Shown here: positions 10,443 through 22,890 of the stretch, one piece after another
How the letters are laid out: each line of letters starts with the position of its first letter
Numbering within the stretch: the stretch's first letter is position 1
Assembly (NCBI GenBank): GCA_031763025.1
Contig: JASSKH010000026.1
Span: 8,854,408-8,918,407 of the forward strand
DNA: 64,000 nucleotides
Direction: 5' to 3'
Source of the DNA: Macrocystis pyrifera
Taxonomy: Eukaryota; Sar; Phaeophyceae; Laminariales; Laminariaceae
Program-made: the position numbers and the translations under genes
Notes under the pieces: model-generated
Told to the model about the DNA's origin: nothing
Databases searched by the model: none
What the model saw: only the letters and a program-made list of their open reading frames with translations

Positions 10443-13022
10443 TATTCGATGCGAGAAAAGCACTCCAGAGGAAACTCGCTCCCATCGGCTTCGCGGCAAC
10501 GGCCAGCAAGAACTGCATTGTTACCGTAGCAGCAATATGCAGACCTAGAGGTAAAAGAGAACCGTGCTATTTAACGCATCGTAACAAAAACTCGAAGTTT
10601 ACGTACGTAGCAGTATCGGCTCCTGCGCGTATGGATGAACGACGGCAGCAGACTCCATGGGCGTCAGAAACACAGCATGGAAAAAAAAAACTGGTATTGT
10701 CCCTTACCTTTGTTAGGCCTCTCAACTCCTTGGCCAACGACGCGAGGAGGCCCATTGCAAACTCCGGGTTTTCCGTCAGAAGGCTCCGCAGATCTTGTGG
10801 GCTCAGGGCCCACACCTAACAAGAGACCCATAGGGAACCCGAAGCAGAACCCGACAGGATTAGTTTTTTTTTGCGTAAACCACGCGAGCACGACGTGCAT
10901 CAAGGATAACTTTGAGCGACCATTTGTGCCGTCTATGGGGCACGCAAACAATTAGCTGTCCTAAAAGATAAATACCACACATACGTCTATCAAACATTTA
11001 TGTGAGCATGGTGCACACAGAGCGAACAGGGGGCGCTTGGTTTGACTCGCTTGGCCACACTACTAATCCTTCTACTCTTCGGAATTAAGGTGCTATGTAT
11101 GAAATAAGCTAATGTGAGGACATCAACATCATATTTCGTGCCAACTCGTGCATCCACACAGCAGTCGCGTCGTACCGTAGTGTTTCCGTTCGCCTTGACC
11201 GTGGCGAATGCGGCATCCGCCTGTCCGGCGTTGAGGACGTGAAGGAGCCCCGTTGCCATGCCCGCCTCCTTGCAATCCACCAAAAACTCCACTTGTCCCC
11301 CGTTTTGGGGGCGGTTCTTCACTCGATCTAGCACCCCGGTCTCTACCCTTTAGTGTGAGGGTCGCGTGGGAAGCAAGCAGCGAACGGGTGGTTGATCAGG
11401 ATATCCCGATTATACAGCCAGCAGAGGAAGCATATTCGGACACGGGGGAGAGCAATGGAGGCGCAGCGAGCAGAGGATGCACAGTCGGGGGGCAGGGGAG
11501 CACTGGGCGGGGGGGGGGGGGGGGCTCATTTGTTGCTTGCCTTGATCATTTGACCATTGACCACGCACTCCTTTCGACATGGAGCACCGTTCCTACTCAT
11601 ACTGGAGACACCTCCAACAGTTGGGCGCTCATTACGCTATTTCTTAGGGGGGGGGAGGGTAAAATATAGACGAAATCGTGTGTTGGGTCGATGCCTGCGG
11701 GTGCCTATGAGGATGGGGTGCTGGGTGATCAGATTAAAGGGGACGAGGAGAAAACCATGTGTTTCGAGGCGACGGGCAATACCGTCACGCGGCGTTTCTC
11801 GCGCTTCGGCTTGAAATAGAGATGGGACTACACGCGGGCAGTCAGCCAAGGGGGCCGCCGGGGGCGTCGTTACCTGGAAGCGTGGCACGTTTTAGTCGTA
11901 CGTGATTCTGCACCACTAAGAGCGCCGGAACGACGAGGCGTTACGTGAGCCACAGGACTTGCGGACATGCACGGCTGCACGCAACGTTTCTTCTCCCAAC
12001 GCTTGTTGTGCCATGTCCTTTGCAAGCCCTGACCTTGATAGCTTATGGGTGCTGGAATGTCGCCCCCATGAGAGATGCTGTGTCCGCGCGCGGAACATGT
12101 ATAAATACGAAACTTGGGACGCTGTCACGAATGCAAAAGGAAAAACCTCATGTGGACTCCGCACTTTCATTAGTCGATATGTAACCAGTACAACTAAGTA
12201 CTGCTGCGCTGAAAGAAGGGCTTACGACTTGTTACTGCAATAACTATATCGCCGAGACGCTGATCCCAGTTGCAGGAAAAACAGTACGGTGAATGTCGGC
12301 GTATTGGGCATGACGGCCTAAATGTCTTACGTTGCCCAAGCACACGAAGAGAAATCAAAGGTGGTGACCTGTAGCTGAGCAAACATGACAACGACATGCA
12401 TTCATCTTGTCGTCCGCATCCGTCGCATTAGAGTACACCATTAATAATACGGGGGAGCAGAATAATGAGAACCAACAGTGATCTGTAAACATAGGGGAAT
12501 ATATGTTTTTTTTTGGGTCCATCGTGGGTTCTGCTTAAAACATTAGCCCCCCCGTAATACTACTGTTGGCATTTTAACCAAGTGCAGAGCTACGACAACA
12601 TGCATGCGCATCGCGAGCGATCTCTCTGCCCCGTGCGACCTACCGGATGCGGCGTGCACTGAATACGGTCTGTCGTATCACGCACGTACTCCCAGTGGTT
12701 CGCGCGTGCGTGCATCGCTATCTGTCCACATTCAGAGTAGAACAAATGCCTGGACCTATAACGCATTTGCCCTGATGTTCAAAGAGGCACTGCTGTGAGT
12801 ACTTTGCGTCACATGATGCGAACAACTTGCGCGCCCTGTTGCAGAGTCACGCTGCCGTTGACCAGCCTCCAACCCTGCAACTGCTATAATGCTCTGTCAA
12901 ACAACAGCGCTGCCGCTGCTGCCTTGGCTTGATGATGTATTATCTCTCACAGGTAAACGGCCGGCATTGGCTGCCCCTCCTGCACTAGGACGTCGCCATC
13001 CTTGAGCTCCAGCTTCGTCATC
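10443..13022 (-). CDS. Cyclic-nucleotide-binding (cNMP) domain protein, internal exons (partial)
   Basis: cNMP-binding domains are beta-barrel sensor modules found in kinases, channels and transporters. Four minus-strand exons are seen: 13022-12951 (MTKLELKDGDVLVQEGQ, the first strands, usual form L-x-x-GD-x-x-x-x-EG), about 11325-11176 (GGQVEFLVD, then LHVLNAGQADAAFATVKA, the Gly loop and later strands), 10815-10708 (VWALSPQDLRSLLTENPEF and a helix with LLASLAKELR, the usual C-terminal helix) and 10512-10443 (FLLAVAAKPMGASFLWSAF, function unknown). Exons 2 and 3 join in phase at ACG|GTACG and TTAG|GTG. The join from exon 1 to exon 2 is out of phase as read, so a splice site is misplaced or a small exon is missed. 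The usual FGE phosphate-binding motif is not obvious (GQADAAF sits there), so nucleotide binding is doubtful. Both gene ends are missing, so the partner domain is unknown. Confidence 0.6.
11508..11644 (-). mobile_element. LINE 3' end, family A, 5'-truncated
   Basis: A 16-base G-run (plus strand) followed by the family A sequence: CTCATTTGTTGCTTGCC, the GACCATTGACCACGCA block, GGAGCACCGTTC and CAACAGTTGGGCGCTCATTACG. The last part is nearly identical to the same region of the LINE at about 61930-61985. It lies just 5' of cNMP exon 2 on the minus strand. Confidence 0.65.
12445..12559. mobile_element. TA-flanked MITE, divergent third copy
   Basis: 115 bp bounded by TA dinucleotides, with short inverted ends (ATACGGGGG at the left, CCCCCCCGTAA at the right). 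The ends match the two 109-bp MITEs at 13351 and 59252; the interior is different and includes GTAAACATAGGGG, which recurs in degenerate form near 49600. Confidence 0.55.
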
Positions 13023-13350
13023 CTGAGGCACGCGTGGGACGTGTCCGACAAGAAAGGGCGGTGAACACCTCGAGCCTCGTGCGTCGTGCCTCGTGTCATA
13101 TATGGGCATACAGTATTGTGCAACGTAACAGACCTCATGTGCCGCATGGCCATCACATGCAACGTGTGCTGAGCATTATTTGTGTCTTTGGTATACGCTA
13201 AACACAGCGAGGGTGCCGCAGAATAAGAATAGAAGGTAAACAGATGAGCGTGCAACGAGATAGGAGGGTGGGGCAAGGGCATCAGGTGGAATATATCGAT
13301 GTTAAGCCGGCAGCAGGTACGTATATATGGTATACATAATGGAGTTGGAC

Positions 13351-13459
13351 TATTACGGGGGACCATAGTAAATAGGACCTACTGTTTACACAAAAACCTA
13401 TATATTTCACTCTTTTGACTGACAATATTTGGTCCAATTTACTATGGTCCCCCGTAATA
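13351..13459. mobile_element. TA-flanked MITE (Tc1/mariner-like), copy 1
   Basis: 109 bp including flanking TA duplications. The inverted ends begin TTACGGGGGACCATAGTAAA and extend about 27 bp with one or two mismatches. An almost identical 109-bp copy is at 59252-59360. TA target duplication and the short palindromic structure fit non-autonomous Tc1/mariner-type elements; no transposase is encoded. Confidence 0.88.
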
Positions 13460-16400
13460 GTTCACGAGCATAGGCTTCCTTTTCGGGGGTTTCCTTTGTT
13501 AATTTTTTCTGGGGATAATAATGGGAACACAAAGGTAATAGTAATGCATACTACCGGCAGGGAATATGCGCCCCCCCCCCCCCCCCCCCCCGAGGGGGGG
13601 GGGCACACTGAACGCCGCAGTTTATGAAGATAATGTGGCTTGTATTAAATAACTATGCTTTGGGTCTAACCCAATTAATAGATCATTTCGGGGGATGCTT
13701 GCTATACCGTACACTCGTGCTGACATTGGCGCGGCCGATGGTGGAGCAGAAGCAAGGCACAGTAGAGACGTAAATAAGTCGCTAGATGAAGTGCGGGTTA
13801 GGAATTGGAGCGCCGAGATATCAAAGAGGTCAGCCTTCGTCATACTGTTGTATATAGGCGGTCAAGCAATTACCGAGAAGTCTTAAGGATGGGTGGGACC
13901 GCCTGGCGCGGCGGGAGGCCTCATTTAGCCCCGAAGCTTACGGTAGGTGAGGACAGAAAAAATCAAGTCGAATCGATGGAGCCAAACATCAAGCATCAGA
14001 ATGGCTTGGCTGCCGTGGAACGCAAAGGCTCGAACGGGAAAGGGGTGTGCCCCAAAATAGGACTGCAGTCCTAAAAGGGTTAACATGGACTACGATTACT
14101 ATATAAAATACCAACTACGACACGAAGTAGAAACGTAGAGACAGTGGAAGACAGAGCATCCCAACCCGCCCCGAAGCGGGTACGACATGACAGTAATCTC
14201 AAAAGGAGGAAGAGAGGGGACGCCAGCAGGGCGGATCCCTCTTCGGGAAAGCCTCGTTGTTGTACTGGGAGGCAGTGATTAATGCCCGCTCCGTGGACGA
14301 CGCCGCAGCTCGACAACAGCACGACGAAATAGAGAGCCTAAGTAAAATAGAGTTATGTCAGAAGCAGCGATGGCTTCGGACGTCACCCTGCTGAACCCCG
14401 GATGGGTGCGCGGAGAGCTTCCGTGCACCAAGGCCGGCATGCGTGGGCAACCACACATTCTAGATCTTACACGGGTAATTCATCACGACGCGGCGAGTTT
14501 CTCCAAGCTCATCATCGTTCGTGGAGGCAGCAGAGAGCGCCTCATTGATCCCAACTATGTACGAATTAACCTACCACGCTACGACGCAATGTTACAATCA
14601 TATCGTTTTTGTTGCTTGTTTCCGGGATAATTATTATCTGTGTACTGTACGCTCTGATGCGCTGACCACCACGCTGACCAGGTCGGCGAGGGGGGGTGAC
14701 ATCGCAATAACTCTGGGTGGGAGCCCCCTGCTGGTTGTGGCAGGAGGGCTCATGTAATTCCTTCACTGAAACTTAGGTAAACGACACGACATTCGTTGGC
14801 GCGGGGCGGCTGAAAAAAAGTTCAGTGATTTGTGAAAGCTGCCGTTGCGAAGTCGACCATTTACCGAAAGAATTGCCAAGGGTGTTTCCAGTGGGTAGGT
14901 CAACTTTTTTCTACCATCGCCCCCAAGAATAGCCGTACCATCCTGGCAGGTAGCGAACCAAAGATAGGAGAAGATGGCATTGATAGGTAGCAAACACGAG
15001 ATGATCCAAATACTAGTGTAGTTCGAAATAAGCTACCTGGTATACCATACCTGGTACCTCGTACGTATGTGGTATGAGACCGCGGTTCGACCCGTTGGCT
15101 GACCGCTCCCACACTAAAAATCAGTATACTAAGGCCAAAAGAGGCCTTGACGCGCCCAAAAAGACCGCTTTCCTATTCCGATGGATATTACTAGTAATAA
15201 TATATACATACCTGGTATCATACGATATATTTGGTACCTGGTAACATGTTCGGCTATTAATAATAAAAATAGTATATACGAGTACGGCAGTACGAGCAGT
15301 ATATCTGGAGGTACTGTTGCATATTCGAATCGGCTATCTCTCGGAAACCGCGTGGAAATAACTCACTGCTGTTATATTGCTCCATTTCGTATCTCGATCA
15401 GGTACCGGATTTGGTTCCCGGATTATCTGGAATTATCCAATTATTCCGAATCGGTTTTCTCTCTTGGAAATCACCCTGGTACCTGGTACAAGAGATATGA
15501 TTAGTGGTCCGGTGTCTGTCGCACGCAGCGCAACAGGCGTCACAATTGCGATATATGCGCGAATATATGCCCGAAAACCAAGCAACAAAGTGCGTTTAAA
15601 CACCTGCCGAACCTCGAGAAGGCGTGTATCGGGATCACATCCTAATTTTCTTTGGTTCTACTTGTAGGGCGGATAGAAAAGGAGCCTTAAAAAAAAATCG
15701 CCTCCCCCCTGCGGCGATTTCAAAAAGAGGGATCAATTTTTTTTCGCCAAAGGCAAGTTTGAAAAACAAAACAGCAGTGTTTAAAAAAAAAAAAAACGCC
15801 TACGTACGGCGAACAAAAAAGGCCGCAACAATTTTTGGGGCTTGCAGCCAAAAAAGTTGCGCGCCCAAAATCGCGTGTTGCCCTTCGCGCAACCAGGCCC
15901 TCCGCGGCTGATGCGGAAAACGGCTATTTTGACCAAAATGTTACGCCAGCGCAATAGCTCATCATACCCCTGCCTGGTACAAGCAGCTAGATACCATAAT
16001 AATACTGGTAACTACATCTCGACCTCTACTCGCGTGTGAAACGTGTACAGACATACTTCGTATAGTACCAAGGTATACGCGACATTTGGTAGTGAAGATA
16101 TTTCAATTTAGGAGAGAATTTGTGCTCAGCGAGGAACGCCACTCTAAACCCTATATATAATCTATGCTCAACGTTGACATTAAAATAAGCCGCAAGCCTT
16201 GGTCAAAATCGGAGATTAACTGCTGTGGCATATATGCTGTACTGCTGCTGCGCTGGTGTGCGGCCGAAACTTGCAGCCGGAAACGGCATATAAACGAACT
16301 TACCAATGATATGATGATATGTTCGGGCAGAGTATACGATACCAGGAATGCCAACAGCCAACATGCCACCGGCTCTAAATAATACCCGCCAGCCACCACC

Positions 16401-18981
16401 CCAGCAGCGCGATCTCGCTTGGTTGGGGTGGTCTGAACCGCGAGCTCGCTCGAGGGAGTTCCATTCGGATGATTTTCCCATCCGTTTTTTTCTTGTGTGC
16501 TATATGTTACTCGATTGAAGGGGCGCGATCATCTCATTTGCACCACTACACGCTACACGTACGCAATGCCGCAGAGCTCACCTTCCCGCTATGCTGTCGA
16601 ACACATCATCGGACAGCCCGACCATTACCTGCATGTATTTTTATGTCATCAAGCGCGCAGGATTATTGGATCTTTCGCAGGTAGGTGAATAACGGATGGG
16701 CAGCGCTCGTAAGACTTGCAGGAGGAGCTTTTATACGGAGTACAACAACAACAGCAGCAACTAAAAATAAGATGGGTTGTCCTGCTTGCTACGCATTGTA
16801 TCATCCCGCCATGACTGCTTGCTGCGACTGCATAGCATTTGCGGGGCTCGAACGCTGTGCGTCCGCGCTGCTGCGTGCGTTGCTTCGTTGTACTCTATCG
16901 AGCCTAAAGCTCGACACACACAGAGTACGTACCGCAGCGGCTGAGGGGCAAAATAAGCGACGGTTCATCAGAGTCCTATGTTCTTTTTACAGCAGCAGCG
17001 CAAGCACTTACTGCTGCTGTAGTACATATAACACGCTGTAGTACCAACATTGAGATATCACCGAGGAAGCCTTGTTGGGGGATGCTCGATTGCGACAGGC
17101 TAGATTTTCACCTTGCTGCTCTGCAGGATCCTCCCGACATCGCTGGTTGGTGCCATGATAGATGGAAAGCTGGAGCCGAACTGCACTGCTGGTAACTGAT
17201 TGTGTTACGCTGAGTGACGGTGGGGTTTGCTGTTTGCTGTTGGTTCATTCGGTTTCAGTGGGACGCAACAAGGCCCCGACCTTGAAAGGCCTGCCACGAT
17301 TTACAACGAGAATATGTAACCGATATTAGGAACATTATGTTTCAGTCGCATGGTTGTGATTTGTCAGCCGTCAGACAACATACTGGATACTGGATACTTC
17401 TTGTGGACTTGTGGATACTTCATCTGTCATGTTTTATGTGTAGAGCGGAAAGTTCATACCGCTCTGACCGGAAATAAACACCATTTTTTTATTTGATATC
17501 GGTCTCAGGGTCAGAGTGGTACCTGATATCATACACAGAGTACAAGACCATGGAAACTGAACACCCGCTAAGAATTCGAGCGAGAAAGAAAGCCAGAGGC
17601 CGGGGGGTTTACAGGAAAATACGTAAGATTCGCGAGCCGCTACTATACACGTCAGAACTGAATTTTAGTGGAGAAGGCTCCCTTTCCGGAATACGAAATC
17701 CAGCCCCGTGGGGAGTGGGTCAGCGTTCTGGTTCTTGCTCGGGGTGCCCTACTACCGGGTATGTCGTATTTTGATTTTCATTAGTATTTCGTACTCGAAG
17801 CTTGCGTGGCGAGGGTGAGCTCAATCCGACGCGTGGTGATGAGTCGACGAGACACGGGCAACAGTGCCGACCCCGTCACTTCGCGATAAAACACATGAAA
17901 ACACTAAAAAAGCGAGGGTCGTGCAAATTTGTGTCCTCCCCTCTTCTCGATAGGGAACTCTGAGTGCATGTCATTCACCATACACGCACGTGGAAGTATG
18001 ATACCAGGTGTATATTCTTTTGAGGTAGTATGTAGGATATGGTACTTTTGTGATATAGAGTACACGGTACTAACATTAATAGTATAATTGGACTAAAGAA
18101 TGGCCATGGAGTAGCCGTAGTATCAAATCCCTGTACCACCCCTAGAGTATTCCCGGCGCTCTGAAATTTCCCTTGCAGTACAATGGTTAGGATATAGCCA
18201 GTAGGGGAGGATCAGACAAGCGCCCGTTCCTCGGACGAGTGTATTTACCCGTCTACGAGTGGGTCAATAGAAGGAGAGCAGAGTGGACTTGATACCTTGA
18301 ATCAAGTCCCTATAGAATCACTCTCAACAACTCCTTTCCATCTCTCATCATGAAAGGGAATAATACCATACAAGAAGTCTCCTAAACAAGAGAAGTTGCC
18401 TCCCAAGCTAATTTCAGATGGTTCCTGCCTTCCATTCCCATACCTAGATACGAACTCGGGTTCTACTACATACATACCAGGTACTGCTGCACTAATAGTA
18501 CGTATTAGTATTAACATTACTATATGACTGTGCTGCATAGTATTAATAGTATAGTTAGTGTTAGTGGTTACCACCATAGTCCCTTATCGCCGTGCGCATA
18601 TTCCTGCACTGGACTCACCCTGCTGCAAGATGTGGTGGGTCTGTGGATGGATCTTAACTGGAGTGACTGCAGTGGCTCTGTGGCGTTGTGTTGCAGGCTA
18701 ATATGTTAAGGTAAGATGATACCTGATAGTTGTTAATATCATTTTGAACATGGAGTGAACCTCGGGGCACCTCCTGGGAACATCTGATACGTCTCCGGGA
18801 GAAAAACATGCCTGTTGTCTCTACTTATCCCAGACGGTTGCATACAACCATTTCGTACAAGTAGGAATTACCATCACACATTGTACACTCAACACATTTC
18901 CTGGAACACCAGATTGTGCCAGGAACACAACGGTAACTGTATGCGAGTAGCCGGCTTTTTCGAGCTCGACGGGGTATTTAC
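13460..18981. other. Long intergenic stretch, rich in TACCAGGTA/TACCTGGTA palindromes
   Basis: No gene is recognised with confidence. 13570-13610 is a C-run abutting a G-run. 14200-14390 (+) holds a coding-like stretch described in the findings. From about 15000 to 18600 the DNA is dotted with TACCTGGTA, GGTACC and TACTGCTG words. 15680-15900 is rich in A-runs and T-runs, with a small stem AAATCGCC/GGCGATTT. Confidence 0.4.
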
Positions 18982-19826
18982 CAGGGCTGTTCGCGGGTCA
19001 GGTCGGGTCGGTCGGGTCAGCTGACCTGACCCGACCCGCGAGATTTTGGAAGTCTCCTGACCTGACCCTACCCGACTCGTGAGATTTGAAAACCTCCTGA
19101 CCCGAACCGACCCGGCCCGCGAGATTTGAAAACCTCTTTACCCGACCCGACCTGACCCGTGAACACCCCCTGATCCGACCCGACCCGCTAGATTCCGATG
19201 AACCCGTGAGATATGGGTCTGTCACGGGTCGGGCCACCTCAATCCGCTAGACCACTTCTCTCGACCCGCAGGTTCGACCCGCGGATCCGGCCCGTGGGTC
19301 GACAGTTCTAAAACAATTTGCTCTTCATTTTTGTACCCTACAGTGATATGTGGCCTGGCTGGATTGGGTATGGATGGATGCGGACATGCGTATATACATT
19401 CGGCGGTGTTCAATGTATGAATATTATGCCAAAGGGAATAGTATTCAGTGTTGGTACGAGAGAAGTCTTTGGGCAGAAAGCGGGGAGTTTTTGAAGTATC
19501 GGATCCGCGGTCGGATGCACGGGTCCGACCCGCGGGTCACGAAAAAACAACTCGCGGGTCTACTGGCCCGACCCGCCACTTCCCCGTTTCTCGTGGGTCA
19601 TGACCAGACCCGATCCGTGAGCTTTTCGTCACCTCTTGCCCTGACCCGACCCGACCCGGCCAGTGAGATTTGAAGAACTCTTGACCCGACCCGACCCGAC
19701 CCGTGAGATCCGAAAAACTCTTGACCCGAAGTGACCAGACCAAAGATATTCAAAAACCTCATGACGCGACCAGACCTGACCCGTGATATATTGAATGCGT
19801 CGGGTCATGAACCTCGAACAGCCCTG
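18982..19826. mobile_element. hAT-like non-autonomous element with CCCGA-rich interior
   Basis: 845 bp with perfect 12-bp inverted ends CAGGGCTGTTCG / CGAACAGCCCTG. The flanking 8-mers GTATTTAC (18974-18981) and AAATTTAC (19827-19834) match at 6 of 8 positions, consistent with a decayed 8-bp target duplication, the size typical of hAT elements. Both subterminal regions are built from imperfect tandem GACCCGACCCG plus GTGAGATTTGAAAACCTC units of about 33 bp, which would serve as multiple transposase-binding sites. A palindrome centred on CAGCTG lies near 19020. No transposase is encoded. Confidence 0.82.
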
Positions 19827-20501
19827 AAATTTACATCCTTTCCGAGATCACGAACGGAGGAACAAAAGGTCAAGACGAGTAGATTCGTTCCAGGTCGTGG
19901 TGCCGATGGCTAAACCCAAAATATGTTGCTGGAATAAATACAAGCTGAAATCATATTACTAGTGTCGCTGGACGGCTGTTGCCCGTCAGCAACCGGGGCC
20001 GCTCGTGTCTCGAACTCCGTGCTTATCAGCTCGACATTACCCTGGTGTACCCGAAAACACATCGAGGAGGCCAAAATACAAATACGGATAATGTGTCGTG
20101 TCGCAGGTACAGCATATTTTCTCGGCATCTCGAGAGGCGGAGATGGCGCATACCACAACGCCGACATAATCATGAAGCGCATGATAACCACCTCGGAACC
20201 TCGCGATATCCTGCGAAACTTCCCGGAAGTCTCCTCTACGCCGTGGAGAGGTAGAGGTATTGTGCGGTACTCGCCCCACAAGAATCTTTCGCCGACTATC
20301 GTGCGCTACGTACAAAAACTATCACACCGCATGCGTGCGGTGCAATTGGAAAATCACACAAACCCGACGTCATATGCAACAAACGGCATTTTTACTGCAG
20401 CCGAGATCAGCCGCGATATATATCCTTGAAATGCTGTAACTCGTCCTCTTCACTGTTGTACAAAACGCGAACTAAGTCCAGAGATTGGGGCATCATGCCA
20501 T
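19827..20501. other. 3' flank of PDCD5; no gene recognised
   Basis: Several long overlapping open frames on both strands (the longest about 155 codons on + from 19962, starting with GTG). None has recognisable similarity, and simultaneous opening of several frames argues for base composition rather than coding. Confidence 0.35.
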
Positions 20502-22890
20502 CTACATAAGGTCATCGTCGTTGTCATCCGAGTCTTGGTCGTCGAAATACGTCTTCCGCTTCATGGTGACCTTGGTCTTCTTCTCCATCTGCGAGCTGAC
20601 CTGCGAGGCAAAAAGCCGGAGATGCGAAAGATAGATCGGTCAAGATATGTTGGGCAAACACGTGCAGTATTCTTGGCATTTCATTGCGCAGTGGTGTGTC
20701 GCAGTGGCAGGCGTCCAAAATCTCTGTCTTAACTCGATGGACATGAAAGTACTTTGATAATGCAGCAGAGCAGCCACGAACAAGCACAGCATGCCCTCAG
20801 AAACAAAAGTGCACTGCTATGCACGTGATCCGAAATATTATCAAGAGAGGACGGCTTGGTAGTGCGTACAGCACGCACTCTGGCCAGGCACGCTTGGGGC
20901 AAGTCAGCTCATTCAAGCAACCAAGCCGGTCATATCGACCAACCCGCATAAGTGCAAAGCGCATGACACACTGTGCACGTGCACGTCCATGCTTAGCCGC
21001 AATTACAACCTAGAACACGGGGGTACAATCACGGCGTAAAAAAGGCTGCCGTGCTGCCGCATACTGAGCGCCAACAGTTAATATTGGACACCAACTAATC
21101 GGCCCTTCACACGACTATGAGACACAAGAAGCAACGGAAACGTACGACTACGACTTCATACATTTAAAGGAATGAGAACCATCGTCTGACCTGCCCAAGC
21201 ATCAGTATAAAATGGTCCTCTGTGACCTTTGCGGGCAGCGCCCCCGATTTTGCGGCGTGGATCAGCATTTCTTCCACACGACGTGCCTTGTCCGGCTTGA
21301 CCATCGCTGCTCCAACGAAAAGCAAGCACACCAGAATCAAGGAGCAAGCGAAAGGGCGAAAAAAACGTTACCAACGAAATAATTTTCTGTACAGGGCGGG
21401 GTTAGCGATGCGCGACATCAGCAGGCAGGAGCGGAGTGTGTCTGATGAAACTATCGGTGACACCTGTTGCCAGTACACAGGGGCAGCAGCAGCAGAGTCC
21501 GCAGCTATAAAAATACCAAGATCCGACCGATACAGAGCCTGTGACCACTGCTGTGGTAGAATTACTGTAATAGAGGAAAGACGAAGAGAAGGTGGTCAAA
21601 GCCGTAGCCTTACCACACGGCGGTTACGCCGGGAGGGCGACAGGGTCGAGGCAAAACGACACGGATAGCCGCCACTTGCAGATGCAAACCACCCGAGCAC
21701 GGGAATCAACAGGCCCAGCAAACCGTTACGTAGGGATATGCCATCTGTAGTCGTACTTCAATGTGTGTGCCTGCCCCATTTAACACGTACTCTTCAACGC
21801 GCTTGGGTACAACACACGACCACATGTACCACATCTGCGGCAGACACATCGGCGGCAGACACATCTGCGGCAGAAAATTGTACGATTGAAACGCACCAAT
21901 GTTGCTCAAGCGAACTCGCGCTTCCGCAGTCATGATTTGGTCCAAGATTTGCTTTCGCTGTTCCTTTTCCTGTTGCTCCTGAAGAAGGAAAGGGGACATA
22001 TCGAAGACACGCCCGAGCGGGGCGGGGGGGGCGGGGCGTGCACATAGCCAAATGTTATGTCCAATGGCAAATATTTCATGTTGTGTTGCTTGCGGCTGAG
22101 AATCATGTCGGCGAAGCAGCCCCCGTTTGTCGAAGAGTAAACCAAACAGAAACAGCGAACGTGGGTGCTCGTTCGACGCATCGCCTGCAACATGAATATC
22201 ATGCGATGCATGATTTGAGCTGCGCTGACCCGCAGAATATCTCGTCGACGGGTGTGTTCGAGGATATTCCTTTTGTTCGGTTTGCTCCGGTCCACTGCGG
22301 CTTCTGCTCTCCATTGGTGGAGACCTCGCCGAGAGTCTCGAGGACCCGCCCTGCTCTGACTCCCCAAAGAGAGGGCAAATCCAAACCTCCGATCGACCAT
22401 CAGGTACGTATTATCAGGTACCAGGTACCACGTACAGCAGTAGCTTTTCACATTGAACGATTGTCGTGCATTGAGTCACCAAGTAGAGGAACTTCAGTAC
22501 TATTACGCACGTAACGCATGTAAACAGGCTTCACTGTCATCATTTCTGCCGTCCTGTATCCCTTGCTTCTCTGCTGCTGCTGATGCTGTGACACGCAAAA
22601 AACGTGACGATTGAGGCAGCTTCCGCCATATATTTCACATCACCAGCAGCACCTGCTACTGCTTGTAGACTGCAACCAGCTTTGGGATGCTTCTTGCAGT
22701 AGCTCTACCGTCTAGCTCTAGACAATATTTCCATACCATAGCTACAAGACACAGATAATAGGCACGAAGAGTGCACGCACCTGCTGCGCCTGGCGCTGCG
22801 CTGCCTCCGGGTCCCTGGCCCCAGCCCCGCCCGCTGACCATCCTGCTGGCAAGGCATCTGCTGGAATTTCTCCCACAGACTCCATTTCAC
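20502..22890 (-). CDS. PDCD5: Programmed cell death protein 5 (PDCD5/TFAR19 family), nearly complete
   Basis: PDCD5 is a small conserved three-helix protein of nucleus and cytosol linked in animals to apoptosis and TIP60 and to the CCT chaperonin; archaea have homologues. Four minus-strand exons join in phase: 22885-22781 (acidic/Gln-rich lead ending DPEAAQRQAQQ), 21978-21897 (EQQEKEQRKQILDQIMTAEA, RVRLSNI), 21306-21191 (AMVKPDKARRVEEMLIHAA, then KVTEDHFILMLGQ) and 20600-20502 (VSSQMEKKTKVTMKRK and an acidic DDNDDDLM tail, stop TAG). These match the family blocks ARLSNLALVKPEK, KVSEQGLIEIL and KVSQQTEKTTTV in order. The visible protein is about 133 residues, close to the family's 120-130. The first exon as read lacks the usual N-terminal ELEAIRxxRMxEL helix, so a further upstream exon may exist, or translation may begin at the ATG at 22885. 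Splice sites are all GT-AG. Confidence 0.93.

Noticed and set aside
15080-15100. GGTTCGACCC B-box-like word
   Set aside because: No A box at the right distance and no cloverleaf; similar words arise in the CCCGAC repeats.
15685-15725. GC stem with flanking A/T runs resembling a bacterial terminator
   Set aside because: The DNA is eukaryotic nuclear, no gene ends there, and such stems are common in this A-run-rich stretch.
19962-20429. 155-codon plus-strand open frame
   Set aside because: It has no ATG at its start, overlaps equally open minus-strand frames and matches no family I recognise.
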